From contig NZ_AYOY01000151.1 of assembly GCF_000508185.1 (NCBI RefSeq), positions 1 to 44,286 on the forward strand: a stretch of 44,286 bases of DNA, given 5' to 3'. The DNA comes from Sphingobium sp. C100. GTDB taxonomy: Bacteria; Pseudomonadota; Alphaproteobacteria; Sphingomonadales; Sphingomonadaceae. Of the stretch, positions 18,065 to 26,088 are shown one piece after another; within the stretch, counting starts at the first letter, position 1; each line of letters starts with the position of its first letter. Below the pieces are notes generated by a model. It saw only the letters and a list, made by a program, of their open reading frames with translations, did no database searches and had not been told where the DNA came from. Made by a program: the position numbers and the translations under genes.

Positions 18065-18457
18065 TCAGGCCGATCCCATATCGACCGCAGGCGCGAAACC
18101 GCGGCGGCCGGCGACATGATCCAGAATGGATCGCACATGTGTCCGGGTAAAGCCGGCCTCAAAAAAAGGGCGCAGATCATCGCCCCGCAATCGCGTCCGG
18201 CACCAGGTCTTGACCGCAAAGCAGCGAAGCGTTTCCAGCCGCTCATTGGCAAGCGGCAGCGGAACGTCCAGGCCGAACAACAGCCGGTCCACGCGGCAGA
18301 GAAGGCTGCCGGGGTGCAGGCTCTTGAGCCCGTCCCAGCGCGCCATTTCAACAACTTCCCATTCAGTACCTGTGAACTGGCCATCGTCGATCGGCCGGGG
18401 TTGGGCATCACTGGAGACGGGGCTGCTGTGATCCGCGCAAATTTTTTCGAGGAACAT
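18065..18457 (-). CDS. Hypothetical protein resembling the C-terminal half of AhpD/CMD proteins
   Basis: About 130 residues from ATG 18457, with a weak ribosome site; a TTG at 18517 would add 20 residues. The segment from DVPLPLANERLETLRCFA to LRPFFEAGFTRTHVRSIL resembles the second half of carboxymuconolactone decarboxylase/alkylhydroperoxidase-like proteins, where an F-x-x-AGFT-x-x-x-V-x-x-(I/V)L motif is typical. The catalytic CxxC region of that family is absent, and the usual LKTxSNYxNH ending is not recognisable. It may be a remnant or a small protein that kept only this helical part. It lies about 120 bases downstream of the SDR gene on the same strand and could be its operon partner. 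The resemblance is from memory of the family and is weak. Confidence 0.4.
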   Translation of the reverse strand: MFLEKICADHSSPVSSDAQPRPIDDGQFTGTEWEVVEMARWDGLKSLHPGSLLCRVDRLLFGLDVPLPLANERLETLRCFAVKTWCRTRLRGDDLRPFFEAGFTRTHVRSILDHVAGRRGFAPAVDMGSA

Positions 18458-18577
18458 GATGTTGAATCCGTTCGTGGTTGTCGATTGACAGGTGTCATCG
18501 CGCGCTCGAGCGATCAACTGTCGGCTGATTTACAGAAGATTTCCTGCTGGTTCATGATGAGGCAAATCGCACAGGCA

Positions 18578-19360
18578 TCAGGAGACAAGTGGTCCGCACT
18601 CCACCGGCACACAGGTTCCGCTGACCAGATTCGATTTCGCACTTGCGAGGAAAAGGACGACCTCCGCTATCTCGGTTATCTCTTGGGGGCTGGGCGAGCA
18701 GGAATCGGTCCCGGCGGGCGCCTTGCCTGCGCGAAGCTTTGCATCATGATAGGAAATAATGGCGTTGGCGCGGATCCCTTTCTTGGCATGATCCGATGCG
18801 ATGCTCGCGGTGAGCGCTGCCAGGCCCTGTGTTGCGGTGCCCCACAGGCTGTGGGCGGGCGCCAGGCTTGGGGCGGACAGGCCGGCCACATTGACGATAA
18901 CGCCGCCTCTCGCCTGGATCATCGTCGGAATTTGCGCACGTACGGCATGGAAGATGCCTGATAGATGCGCAGTGGTTATCTGGTCCCACGCCGCCTGCGA
19001 CATGTCCATGAGAGGCGTCGAGAGCGTGTTGATGCCGGCATTGTTGACAGCGATATCGAGCCAGCCGTAACGATGCCTGGCGAACCGCACCAGGCCAAGA
19101 TGATAGTCCGGACTGGTTGGGTCGCCGACGAACAGTGCCGCTTGTCCGGCCGCCGCCTCGATCGCCATGACGGTCTCCTCGCCCGCGGCGGCATCCTTTT
19201 CCGCAACGATGACATTGGCGCCTTCGCTGGCAAAGCGCCTTGCGATTCCGCGGCCTAACGCCGTTCCGGCGCCGGTGACGATCGCGGTCTTGCCTTGGAG
19301 GACGGGGAGCTGCGCCTCACCGGCGCGTGCGGTCCTGAACGGGAAATCCCCGTAATTCAT
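18578..19360 (-). CDS. SDR-fold protein lacking the catalytic Ser-Tyr-Lys
   Basis: Short-chain dehydrogenase/reductase fold, 260 residues. The nucleotide-binding N-terminus is recognisable (KTAIVTGAGTALGRGIA) although the middle Gly of TGxxxGxG is Ala, and the structural NNAG motif is intact at AVNNAGI. The active-site region is not: aligning on the conserved GLAALT and GIRANAI places Trp173 where the catalytic Tyr should be, Thr177 in place of Lys (WGTAT for YxxxK), and Gly160 near the catalytic Ser. It may therefore bind NAD(P) without classical SDR catalysis, or use other chemistry. The start is ATG 19360 with AGGA upstream. It lies 78 bases downstream of the LysR gene on the same strand. 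A non-catalytic or divergent role is inferred; the substrate is unknown. Confidence 0.88.
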   Translation of the reverse strand: MNYGDFPFRTARAGEAQLPVLQGKTAIVTGAGTALGRGIARRFASEGANVIVAEKDAAAGEETVMAIEAAAGQAALFVGDPTSPDYHLGLVRFARHRYGWLDIAVNNAGINTLSTPLMDMSQAAWDQITTAHLSGIFHAVRAQIPTMIQARGGVIVNVAGLSAPSLAPAHSLWGTATQGLAALTASIASDHAKKGIRANAIISYHDAKLRAGKAPAGTDSCSPSPQEITEIAEVVLFLASAKSNLVSGTCVPVECGPLVS

Positions 19361-19438
19361 GTCTGCATCCTATTTGAGAGAATTTAAGGAGATGCAGAAT
19401 GTCGTGGTGCTAGCTGGCGCGATCAACCACGCCAAAGT

Positions 19439-20380
19439 TCATGCTGGCTGTCCTGTCAGTGCGTGAACATGTGGGTCGCGTTCAGCCTTGATCTGCTGAA
19501 CCTTGACGTTGAAGAAATCGATGAAGGCGCGGACCTTGGCGGCAAGGAATTTCCGACTGGGGTAGATTGCATAAATCCTGACCGGAATTTGAGCCGCGCC
19601 CGGCAGGACCAATGCCAGGCTTCCGGCGTCGAGATCGTCCTCGACCATCAGGTCGGGCAGCAACGCCATGCCCATGCCTTCCAGCGTGACCAGGCGCACG
19701 AGCGACTCGTTGCCGCTTTCGAACCCAACCTGGAATTTCACGGTCTCGCGACCAAGCGGACCTTCGAAGGGAACAGCTGCGCCCACATGCATGGTTTTGC
19801 ACAGCAGTAGCTTCGCTCCATTGAGGTCCGCCAGCGCCTCAGGCCGCCCAACGGAGTCGAGATAAGCCGGTGAGGCAACCAGGTGAAAGGGCATGTCGGC
19901 CAATGGACGGGTGATGAGGCCCGGATCGAGCAGTTCGGGGACGGTGGCCCGAATGAGCAGATCAAATCCCTCCTCCACAAGATTGACGAGTCGTCCGCTG
20001 AGGTCGATGTCGAAGCGAATCTCAGGGTAAAGCGATGAGAATTCAGCGAGAATAGATGAAAAGCGGGGGCTGTCGAACCAGAGCGGCACGCTCATGCGCA
20101 GCGTGCCCTTTGGCACGACCGAAGTATTGCTGACTGCAGCCTCGACCTCATCCAGCGCTTCCAGCGTCTGCTTCGCCTGACTGAAATAGAGGGCGCCCGT
20201 TTCCGTCATGCTGACGTGGCGGCTGGTCCGGTTCAACAATCGCGTGCCGAGCCGGCTCTCGAGCGCCCGGACATGCTTGCTTGCCATGGTCGGTGACATG
20301 TCGTGGCGCTCTGCGGCCGCCGTAAAGCTTTTGAGTTCCACGACGGTGCAGAACAAACGGAGGCTGAGCAATGTGTCCAT
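19439..20380 (-). CDS. LysR-family transcriptional regulator
   Basis: 313-residue LysR-type regulator from ATG 20380; a TTG at 20416 would add 12 residues. The N-terminal winged helix-turn-helix is clear (FCTVVELKSFTAAAERH, then SPTMASKHVRALESRLG and LLNRTSRHVSMTETG). The C-terminal substrate-binding domain begins near GTLRMSVPLWF. The N-terminus is of the subgroup often found with oxidoreductases and efflux genes. It is divergent from the EmrAB-type efflux operon, with 163 bases between them, and upstream of the SDR gene. By the usual LysR arrangement it probably controls one or both; the inducer is unknown. Confidence 0.93.
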   Translation of the reverse strand: MDTLLSLRLFCTVVELKSFTAAAERHDMSPTMASKHVRALESRLGTRLLNRTSRHVSMTETGALYFSQAKQTLEALDEVEAAVSNTSVVPKGTLRMSVPLWFDSPRFSSILAEFSSLYPEIRFDIDLSGRLVNLVEEGFDLLIRATVPELLDPGLITRPLADMPFHLVASPAYLDSVGRPEALADLNGAKLLLCKTMHVGAAVPFEGPLGRETVKFQVGFESGNESLVRLVTLEGMGMALLPDLMVEDDLDAGSLALVLPGAAQIPVRIYAIYPSRKFLAAKVRAFIDFFNVKVQQIKAERDPHVHALTGQPA

Positions 20381-20543
20381 GATCGTGAACTTACAGGACA
20401 CATTGGTTAAACTCAAGCCGCGTTGATGAATTCTGGCGACAAGTGCATTTGGCCGGCGTCGGCAGTCGTTGGACGAACCCCAACCTCCCCCATCCAGCGG
20501 CTGTCGGCGCCCTTATCAACTAATTAGCGCAGGACCAACCAGC

Positions 20544-21986
20544 ATGGCCCAGAAAATTGCTCCGCCCAGAGCCGCGCGCATTGGCCGCGCCGCTATATTG
20601 CTTCCTTTCCTTCTCACCGGCGCGTGCGCGTCGATCCCCGATCTTGGCACCCAGCCCGTGCCGCACGCGCCGAGCGACTATCAGTCGTCAGCGTCGCTGG
20701 CCGGGTCGCGCGCGGCATGGCCGGGCAGCGACTGGTGGCAGGGCTATGCCGATGCCGGCCTGACGCAGCTGATGGACGAGGCGCTGGCCGCATCGCCTGA
20801 TCTTGCCGCTGCCGCCGCCCGGATGCGCACCGCGCAGGGCTATGCCCAGGCCGCCGGTGCGGCGCTCAAGCCCACCGTCGATGCGTTCGGCGCCATGGAT
20901 GAGACCAAGCTCAGCCAAAACGGGGTCATGCCCGCTGCGATGACACCCAATGGCTGGAACGACAGCGGCAGCCTGGGGCTTCAGATGACGCTCAACCTCG
21001 ACCTTTGGGGCAAGAACCGCGCCGCAATGCGCGCCGCCCGGCTCGACGCAGAAGCGGCCCGGTTCGAGATGCAGGAGGCGCAACTCGCGCTGACCACCGG
21101 AGTCGCATCGACCTACGCGCAGCTTGGCGCCCTTTACGCCCAGCGCGACAGCCTGAAAGCGGCTTTGGACGTGCGGACGCAGACGCTCGCGCTCGTCGCA
21201 CAGCGGACCCGCGCCGGGCTGGAAAATGACAGCGCGCTCAAGCAGGCCCAGGCGCGCCTGCCCCAGACCCGCGCCGATCTGGCCGCCACGGACGAGGCGA
21301 TCGCGCTGACCAAGAATGCCCTTGCCGCCCTGGTGGGGGCCGGTCCCGACCGCGCGCTCACGATCGGCCGTCCGGACGTGGCGCAGTTGCATGACCAAGG
21401 CGTGCCCGCCGACGCATCGATCAATCTGGTCGGTCGCCGCCCGGACGTCGCCGCCGCCCGCGCCCGCGTTGAAGCGGCGGGGCAGCGGATCAAGGAGGCG
21501 CGCGCTGCCTTCTATCCCGATCTCAGCCTCAGCGCTCTCGCCGGGATGCAGGCTTTCGGCCTCGACAATCTGTTCTCCAACGGTTCCAGCTATGGCAGCA
21601 TATCGCCGGCGGTGAGCCTGCCGATCTTCCATGGCGGTGCGTTGCAGGGCCAATATCGCGGCCGGCGCGGCCAGTATGATGAGATGGTCGCGCTTTATGA
21701 CGGTCAGGTCGTGCAGGCTCTGCGCGAAACCGCCGACGCAGTGACGAGCCAGAAGATGCTGGGCCAGCGGCTGGCGGAATCGTCCGAGGCTCTCGCCCGC
21801 TACGAAGACGCGCACCGCATTGCAGAGCAACGCTACAAGCGTGGCCTATCAACCTATCTTGACGTGCTCACGGCGCAGGAAAGCGTCATCGCAGCCCGCC
21901 TCAAGGTGGCCGAGCTCAAAGCCCGCGCCTTCACCCTGGATGTTCAACTTGTTCGCGCCCTTGGCGGTGGCTTCACGGCCGCCTGA
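20544..21986 (+). CDS. NodT/TolC-type outer-membrane efflux lipoprotein
   Basis: 480-residue outer-membrane factor for a tripartite pump. The start is ATG 20544; an upstream codon at 20469 would place extra residues before the signal. A lipoprotein signal has the lipobox LTGAC (Cys28). Two OEP domains follow, with the internal repeat typical of TolC (DWWQGYADAGLTQLMDEAL; later GRRPDVAAARARVEAAGQRI) and long helical segments. The C-terminal RYKRGLSTYLDVLTAQESV is characteristic of the NodT subfamily. It is the first gene of an operon with the adaptor 21 bases downstream and the MFS permease after that, and it is divergent from a LysR regulator. Confidence 0.94.
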   Translation: MAQKIAPPRAARIGRAAILLPFLLTGACASIPDLGTQPVPHAPSDYQSSASLAGSRAAWPGSDWWQGYADAGLTQLMDEALAASPDLAAAAARMRTAQGYAQAAGAALKPTVDAFGAMDETKLSQNGVMPAAMTPNGWNDSGSLGLQMTLNLDLWGKNRAAMRAARLDAEAARFEMQEAQLALTTGVASTYAQLGALYAQRDSLKAALDVRTQTLALVAQRTRAGLENDSALKQAQARLPQTRADLAATDEAIALTKNALAALVGAGPDRALTIGRPDVAQLHDQGVPADASINLVGRRPDVAAARARVEAAGQRIKEARAAFYPDLSLSALAGMQAFGLDNLFSNGSSYGSISPAVSLPIFHGGALQGQYRGRRGQYDEMVALYDGQVVQALRETADAVTSQKMLGQRLAESSEALARYEDAHRIAEQRYKRGLSTYLDVLTAQESVIAARLKVAELKARAFTLDVQLVRALGGGFTAA

Positions 21987-22007
21987 CCCCACACACGGAG
22001 ACTAGAA

Positions 22008-23165
22008 ATGGCTGATATCGAAACCGGCACCGTGCGTGCCAACGAAGACCTGCATCTCGCCCAGAATGATGCCAACACGAAAAGCAAGCGCAAGCGGCTG
22101 TTCGCCGCCTTCGCCTGCGGCGTCGCGCTGATCGGCGGCAGCGCCTATGCCTATGAGACGCTGGTGGCCAGCAAACATGCAGTGACCGACAATGCCTATG
22201 TCGGCGCCGACGTTGCCCAGATCACCTCGCAATTGGCCGCCCCGGTCAGCGCGGTGCTGGTGCAGGACACGCAGCAGGTGCGCCGTGGCGACGTGCTGGT
22301 GCGGCTTGACGGCACCGATGCGAAGATCGCCGTCGCTCGGGCCGAAGCCGATCTGGCGCGTGCCGTTCGCAAGGTTCAGGGCCTGGAGGCGACGGACAGC
22401 GGGCTTGGCGCGCAGATCAGCGCCCGCGCCGCCGACGAAGCCCGCGCGCAGGCCGATGTGGCCGCGGCAAAGGCGCGCTTCGACAAGGCGCGGATCGACC
22501 TGCAGCGCCGCCAGGGGCTGGATGGATCGGGCGCCGTGTCGGCCGATGAAGTGACCACGGTCCGCACCGCGTTCGACAATGCGGCAGCTGGCCTGCGCGC
22601 TGCCGAGGCGGTGCGCGCCCAGGCGGCGGCGGCCCGCAACGCCGCCATTGGCGACCGCGACGCCAACCGCGCGCTGATCGCCAACAGCACGGTCGACAAC
22701 AATCCCGAAGTGCTGGCTGCTCGTGCGGCGCTCGCCCAGGCCAAGGTTGATCTGGAACGCACGGTCATCCGCGCGCCGATCGACGGTGTCGTCACGCGCC
22801 GCCAAGTTCAGGTCGGCCAGCGGGTGCAGCCCGGCGCGGCGCTGATGGCGGTCGTGCCGGTTCAGGCGGCCTATGTGGACGCCAATTTCAAGGAAGTGGA
22901 ACTGGCCCATGTCCGCCCCGGCCAGTCGGTCGAACTGACGTCGGACCTCTATGGCGAAAACGTCGTCTATCACGGCAAGGTCGCCGGCTTCTCCGGCGGC
23001 ACGGGCGCGGCCTTCGCGCTGGTGCCGGCGCAGAATGCGACCGGCAACTGGATCAAGGTGGTCCAGCGCCTGCCGGTGCGGATCACGCTCGATCCCAAGG
23101 AACTCGCCGCGCACCCGGTGCGCGTCGGCCTGTCCATGAACGTCGACGTCGACGTCTCGAAGTAA
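22008..23165 (+). CDS. EmrA/HlyD-family membrane fusion protein
   Basis: 385-residue periplasmic adaptor linking an inner-membrane pump to an outer-membrane factor. One N-terminal transmembrane segment (about residues 27-45) follows a basic KSKRKR stretch. The first half-barrel/lipoyl part begins at TDNAYVGADVAQI, typical of EmrA, then a long coiled coil rich in Ala/Arg (about residues 95-225) and the second lipoyl half RTVIRAPIDGVVTRRQVQVGQ. The C-terminal beta-barrel ends with LSMNVDVDVSK. The start is ATG 22008 with CGGAG at 21996-22000. It is 21 bases after the outer-membrane factor and 13 bases before the permease, so all three form one operon. The exported compound is unknown. Confidence 0.95.
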   Translation: MADIETGTVRANEDLHLAQNDANTKSKRKRLFAAFACGVALIGGSAYAYETLVASKHAVTDNAYVGADVAQITSQLAAPVSAVLVQDTQQVRRGDVLVRLDGTDAKIAVARAEADLARAVRKVQGLEATDSGLGAQISARAADEARAQADVAAAKARFDKARIDLQRRQGLDGSGAVSADEVTTVRTAFDNAAAGLRAAEAVRAQAAAARNAAIGDRDANRALIANSTVDNNPEVLAARAALAQAKVDLERTVIRAPIDGVVTRRQVQVGQRVQPGAALMAVVPVQAAYVDANFKEVELAHVRPGQSVELTSDLYGENVVYHGKVAGFSGGTGAAFALVPAQNATGNWIKVVQRLPVRITLDPKELAAHPVRVGLSMNVDVDVSK

Positions 23166-23178
23166 AGGCGACCATGCC

Positions 23179-24732
23179 ATGACTGCGATCGCAGCGGCTC
23201 GGCCGCTAGAAAAAACCGCGCCACCCCTCACCGGGGTGGCGCTATTTGCAGCCGCGATCCTGATCGGCCTCGGCAACTTTCTTGTCGTGCTCGACACCAC
23301 GATCGCCAATGTTTCGGTCAACACCATAGCCGGTTCGCTCGGCGTATCGTCGAGCCAGGGCACCTGGGTCATCACCTCCTATGCGGTGGCGGAGGCGATC
23401 ACCGTCCCGCTCACCGGCTTCCTTGCGCGCAAGTTCGGCGCGCAGCGCACTTTCATCACCTGCTACCTCGCTTTCGCCGCCATCTCGCTTTTGTGCGGCC
23501 TGGCGAATTCGCTCGGCATGTTGCTTGGCATGCGTGTGCTGCTCGGCCTCTTCGGCGGACCGATCATGCCGCTCTCGCAAATGCTGCTGCTGCGCATCTT
23601 CCCCAAGGAGAAAGCGACGCTCGCCACGGTGATCTGGGCGATGACGACCTTGATCGGGCCGGTCGCCGGGCCGATCCTGGGCGGCATCATCTGCGATAAT
23701 TACGGATGGGAATGGATCTTCTTCATCAAGGTGCCGGTTGCCGCCGCGGCGGGTCTGGCGCTGATGATGCTGATGCGCGGCCAGGCGGACCCCAAATTCC
23801 AGGCGACGATCGACAAGGTCGGCCTCGCCTTGCTGGTGGTCTGGGTCGGCGCGTTGCAGATCATGCTCGACGAAGGGCGCAATCATGACTGGTTCGCCAG
23901 CCATGAGATCCGCACCCTTGGCATCGTTGCGGCCATCGGCTTTGTCGCCTTCCTGATCTGGGAACTGACCGAGAAGAATCCGATCGTCAATCTCAAAGTC
24001 TTCCGACATCGCGGCTTTGTCGGCGCGGCGCTCACTTATGCGGTCGGCTTCGGCGCCTTCTTCGCCAGCATCGTCATCCTGCCGCTCTGGTTGCAATCGA
24101 ATATGGGCTACACCGCCACCTGGGCGGGCTATGCCACCGGCATCATGGGCATCCTGGCGGTCGTGTGCTCGCCGCTGGTTGGCAGGGCGGTCGAGAAGTT
24201 CGATGCGCGGTTGATCGTCTGCCTCGGCCTGTTGGGCCTAGGCCTCATCATGGTCTGGCGGATGTGGACGTTCAGCAGCGACGTCACCTTCCTGCAAATG
24301 GCCTGGCCCACTTTGCTGACCGGCACATTCATGGTCATGTTCTTCGTGCCGGTGACCGGGCTGGCCATGGCCAGCGTCGAACATCATGAACAGGCGGATG
24401 CCGCCGGCCTTTCGAACTTCATGCGGACCCTGGCCGGCGCATTCGCCACCTCTCTGATCCAGAGCGGCTGGTCGAACGCGACCCGCGCCAACAATAATGA
24501 ACTGACGAACGCGATGCAGCATGGGCAAGCGGCCGTCGATAGCATGACGCAGCAGGGCGTCCCCACCGAAACGGCGCGAACGATGCTGTCCATGGTGATC
24601 GAAGGTCAAAGCGTCATGCTCGCGACCCTCAATATGTTCGGTGTCATCGCCCTTTGCCTGGGCTTCGCGGCGACGCTCATCTGGCTGGTGCCCAAGCCCA
24701 AGGGGCCGATCGACACCAGCGGCGCGCACTGA
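23179..24732 (+). CDS. DHA2-family MFS multidrug permease (EmrB/QacA type)
   Basis: 517-residue proton-driven drug exporter with about 14 hydrophobic segments, as expected for the DHA2 family. The first segment carries the family's motif D1-like LDTTIANVSVNTIAGSL, followed by SSQGTWVITSYAVAEAITVPLTG and a motif-A loop ARKFGAQRTF. Motif-C-like glycines and prolines appear in LIGPVAGPILGG. The C-terminal NFMRTLAGAFATSL region and the final segment LNMFGVIALCLGFAATLIWL match EmrB. It is the third gene of the efflux operon and would work with the upstream adaptor and outer-membrane factor. A set of strong inverted repeats directly follows the stop. Confidence 0.96.
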   Translation: MTAIAAARPLEKTAPPLTGVALFAAAILIGLGNFLVVLDTTIANVSVNTIAGSLGVSSSQGTWVITSYAVAEAITVPLTGFLARKFGAQRTFITCYLAFAAISLLCGLANSLGMLLGMRVLLGLFGGPIMPLSQMLLLRIFPKEKATLATVIWAMTTLIGPVAGPILGGIICDNYGWEWIFFIKVPVAAAAGLALMMLMRGQADPKFQATIDKVGLALLVVWVGALQIMLDEGRNHDWFASHEIRTLGIVAAIGFVAFLIWELTEKNPIVNLKVFRHRGFVGAALTYAVGFGAFFASIVILPLWLQSNMGYTATWAGYATGIMGILAVVCSPLVGRAVEKFDARLIVCLGLLGLGLIMVWRMWTFSSDVTFLQMAWPTLLTGTFMVMFFVPVTGLAMASVEHHEQADAAGLSNFMRTLAGAFATSLIQSGWSNATRANNNELTNAMQHGQAAVDSMTQQGVPTETARTMLSMVIEGQSVMLATLNMFGVIALCLGFAATLIWLVPKPKGPIDTSGAH

Positions 24733-24744
24733 CCGATTGTTCGG

Positions 24745-24839
24745 CGCCCGTAAGATCGGGCGTCCGAACCGGGCGACTGGCCGGCCCCGTTCCCTGGCAA
24801 CTTCCCTTGTGCTGCCAGGGGGCGGATCGCCGGCCAGTC
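24745..24839 (+). terminator. Multi-hairpin element after the efflux operon
   Basis: Three exact inverted repeats lie in the 137-base gap. CGCCCG-TAAGAT-CGGGCG is at 24745-24762. An outer pair GACTGGCCGGC (24775-24785) and GCCGGCCAGTC (24829-24839) encloses an inner pair CCCTGGCA (24792-24799) and TGCCAGGG (24813-24820). No long T run follows, so this may be a Rho-assisted or partial terminator, or an mRNA-stabilising structure between the pump genes and the DUF4136 gene. Confidence 0.5.
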
Positions 24840-24869
24840 CTTGCCACTCCCCATAGAAAGTAAAATGAT

Positions 24870-25424
24870 ATGACTGGTTTCAAATGGATTTCCCTGGCTG
24901 CGGCCGTTCTCAGCTTTCCCTGCGCCGTTCCGGCCGCTGCGAAAGTGGACGTGGTGCAGACCTCGTCCGCCGCACTGGCGAGCGGATCGACCTTCGCCTG
25001 GGCGCCGCTGCGGGCCATTCAGGTGGGCGCGCCCGACCCTGCGGTCGCCAACGACATCGCCATCGACCGGCTGCGCATCATTACTGAAGCCGCCCTGAAG
25101 GCCAAGGGGTACCGGCAAATCGACGATCCCCAACAGGCTGATCTGTTCGCCGCTTATACCATTGTCATGCAGCCCGAACTCAACGGCAAGTTGACGTCCA
25201 ACGGCGGTGGCTGCGGCTTGCCCTTCTGCGGCGGCGCGAGCGACTATAATCTGGACACAAGCCATTATACGCAGGGCACGTTGGTCCTCGATCTGATCGA
25301 ACGTGACACCGGGCGTCTGGTGTGGCGGGCAACCTCGAAAAAGCGCGTCACTGGCAAGGACGTGTCGGACAAGAAGCTCACCGCACTGCTACGCGAGATG
25401 ACCAAGTCGCTCCCCGGACATTAA
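24870..25424 (+). CDS. DUF4136-family exported protein
   Basis: 184-residue protein with an N-terminal signal (FKWISLAAAVLSFPC ending near PAAA) followed by a DUF4136-like domain: SGSTFAWAP, then ADLFAAYTIVMQ and LVLDLIERDTGRLVWRATS. Family members are usually small periplasmic proteins or lipoproteins of unknown function; no clean lipobox is seen here. A Cys-containing loop GGGCGLPFCGG sits mid-domain. The start is ATG 24870, with only a weak GAAAG upstream. It lies downstream of the efflux operon, separated by hairpins, and before a TetR regulator. A role in envelope maintenance is plausible but not shown. Confidence 0.85.
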   Translation: MTGFKWISLAAAVLSFPCAVPAAAKVDVVQTSSAALASGSTFAWAPLRAIQVGAPDPAVANDIAIDRLRIITEAALKAKGYRQIDDPQQADLFAAYTIVMQPELNGKLTSNGGGCGLPFCGGASDYNLDTSHYTQGTLVLDLIERDTGRLVWRATSKKRVTGKDVSDKKLTALLREMTKSLPGH

Positions 25425-25484
25425 GCAAAGCTATCGTGGATATGTGCGGCGCTCCAGCGCAACTCCCCCCGAAAGGCCGGATGC

Positions 25485-26084
25485 GTGCGCATCAGGACTG
25501 AGAAGAAGCGACGGGAAATCATCGAGGTCGCGGCCGCGCTGTTCGAGGAGCGCGGCTTCGAGGGAAGCTCGATGGATGCGATCGTGCAGCGCATGGGCGG
25601 ATCGAAGTCGACGCTCTATGGGTATTTCCCGTCGAAGGAAGCGCTGCTGCGGGCCGTGCTCAATGTCGATCTGACCGAATGGGTCGATCAGACGATGGAC
25701 CTATGTCTGCGTGGCCAACATCTCTGTGATGGTCTGGCGAGACTTGGCACCGCCTATCTCTCTCGCCGGCTCAGCCCCTTGTCCATTGCGCATCTTCGTA
25801 TCGGAAGCGTGCAATCGACCCATTCCCCGATCGGCAGCGATTTCCACCATATGGTCCTGAAACCAGCGTGGCGAAAGCTCGCCGATCGATTCGAACGGCT
25901 GATGGAGGAAGGCAAGCTGGATCGCGCCGACCCCTGGGTCGCGGCCATGCATTGGAAAGGATTGAATGAGGGCGATATGCTTGAACGCCGATTGCTTGGC
26001 GATCTGGTCGCACCCGACGCCGCGGAAATCCGCCTCGCCGCAACATGCGCTGCGCAGGCCTTTCTGAAAATTTACGGTCGTTGA
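25485..26084 (+). CDS. TetR-family transcriptional regulator
   Basis: 199-residue TetR-type regulator. The N-terminal helix-turn-helix shows IIEVAAALFEERGFEGSSMDAIVQRMGGSKSTLYGYFPSKEAL in three consecutive pieces, typical of the family. The C-terminal part resembles the TetR_C AefR-like ligand domain (about residues 80-195). The start is GTG 25485. A 12-base inverted repeat GCGCT-CC-AGCGC at 25449-25460 upstream could be its own operator. It is the last + strand gene of the efflux region and converges with the MDR oxidoreductase, with 4 bases between the stops. It probably represses the efflux genes or the DUF4136 gene, by position only. Confidence 0.92.
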   Translation: MRIRTEKKRREIIEVAAALFEERGFEGSSMDAIVQRMGGSKSTLYGYFPSKEALLRAVLNVDLTEWVDQTMDLCLRGQHLCDGLARLGTAYLSRRLSPLSIAHLRIGSVQSTHSPIGSDFHHMVLKPAWRKLADRFERLMEEGKLDRADPWVAAMHWKGLNEGDMLERRLLGDLVAPDAAEIRLAATCAAQAFLKIYGR

Positions 26085-26088
26085 ACTC

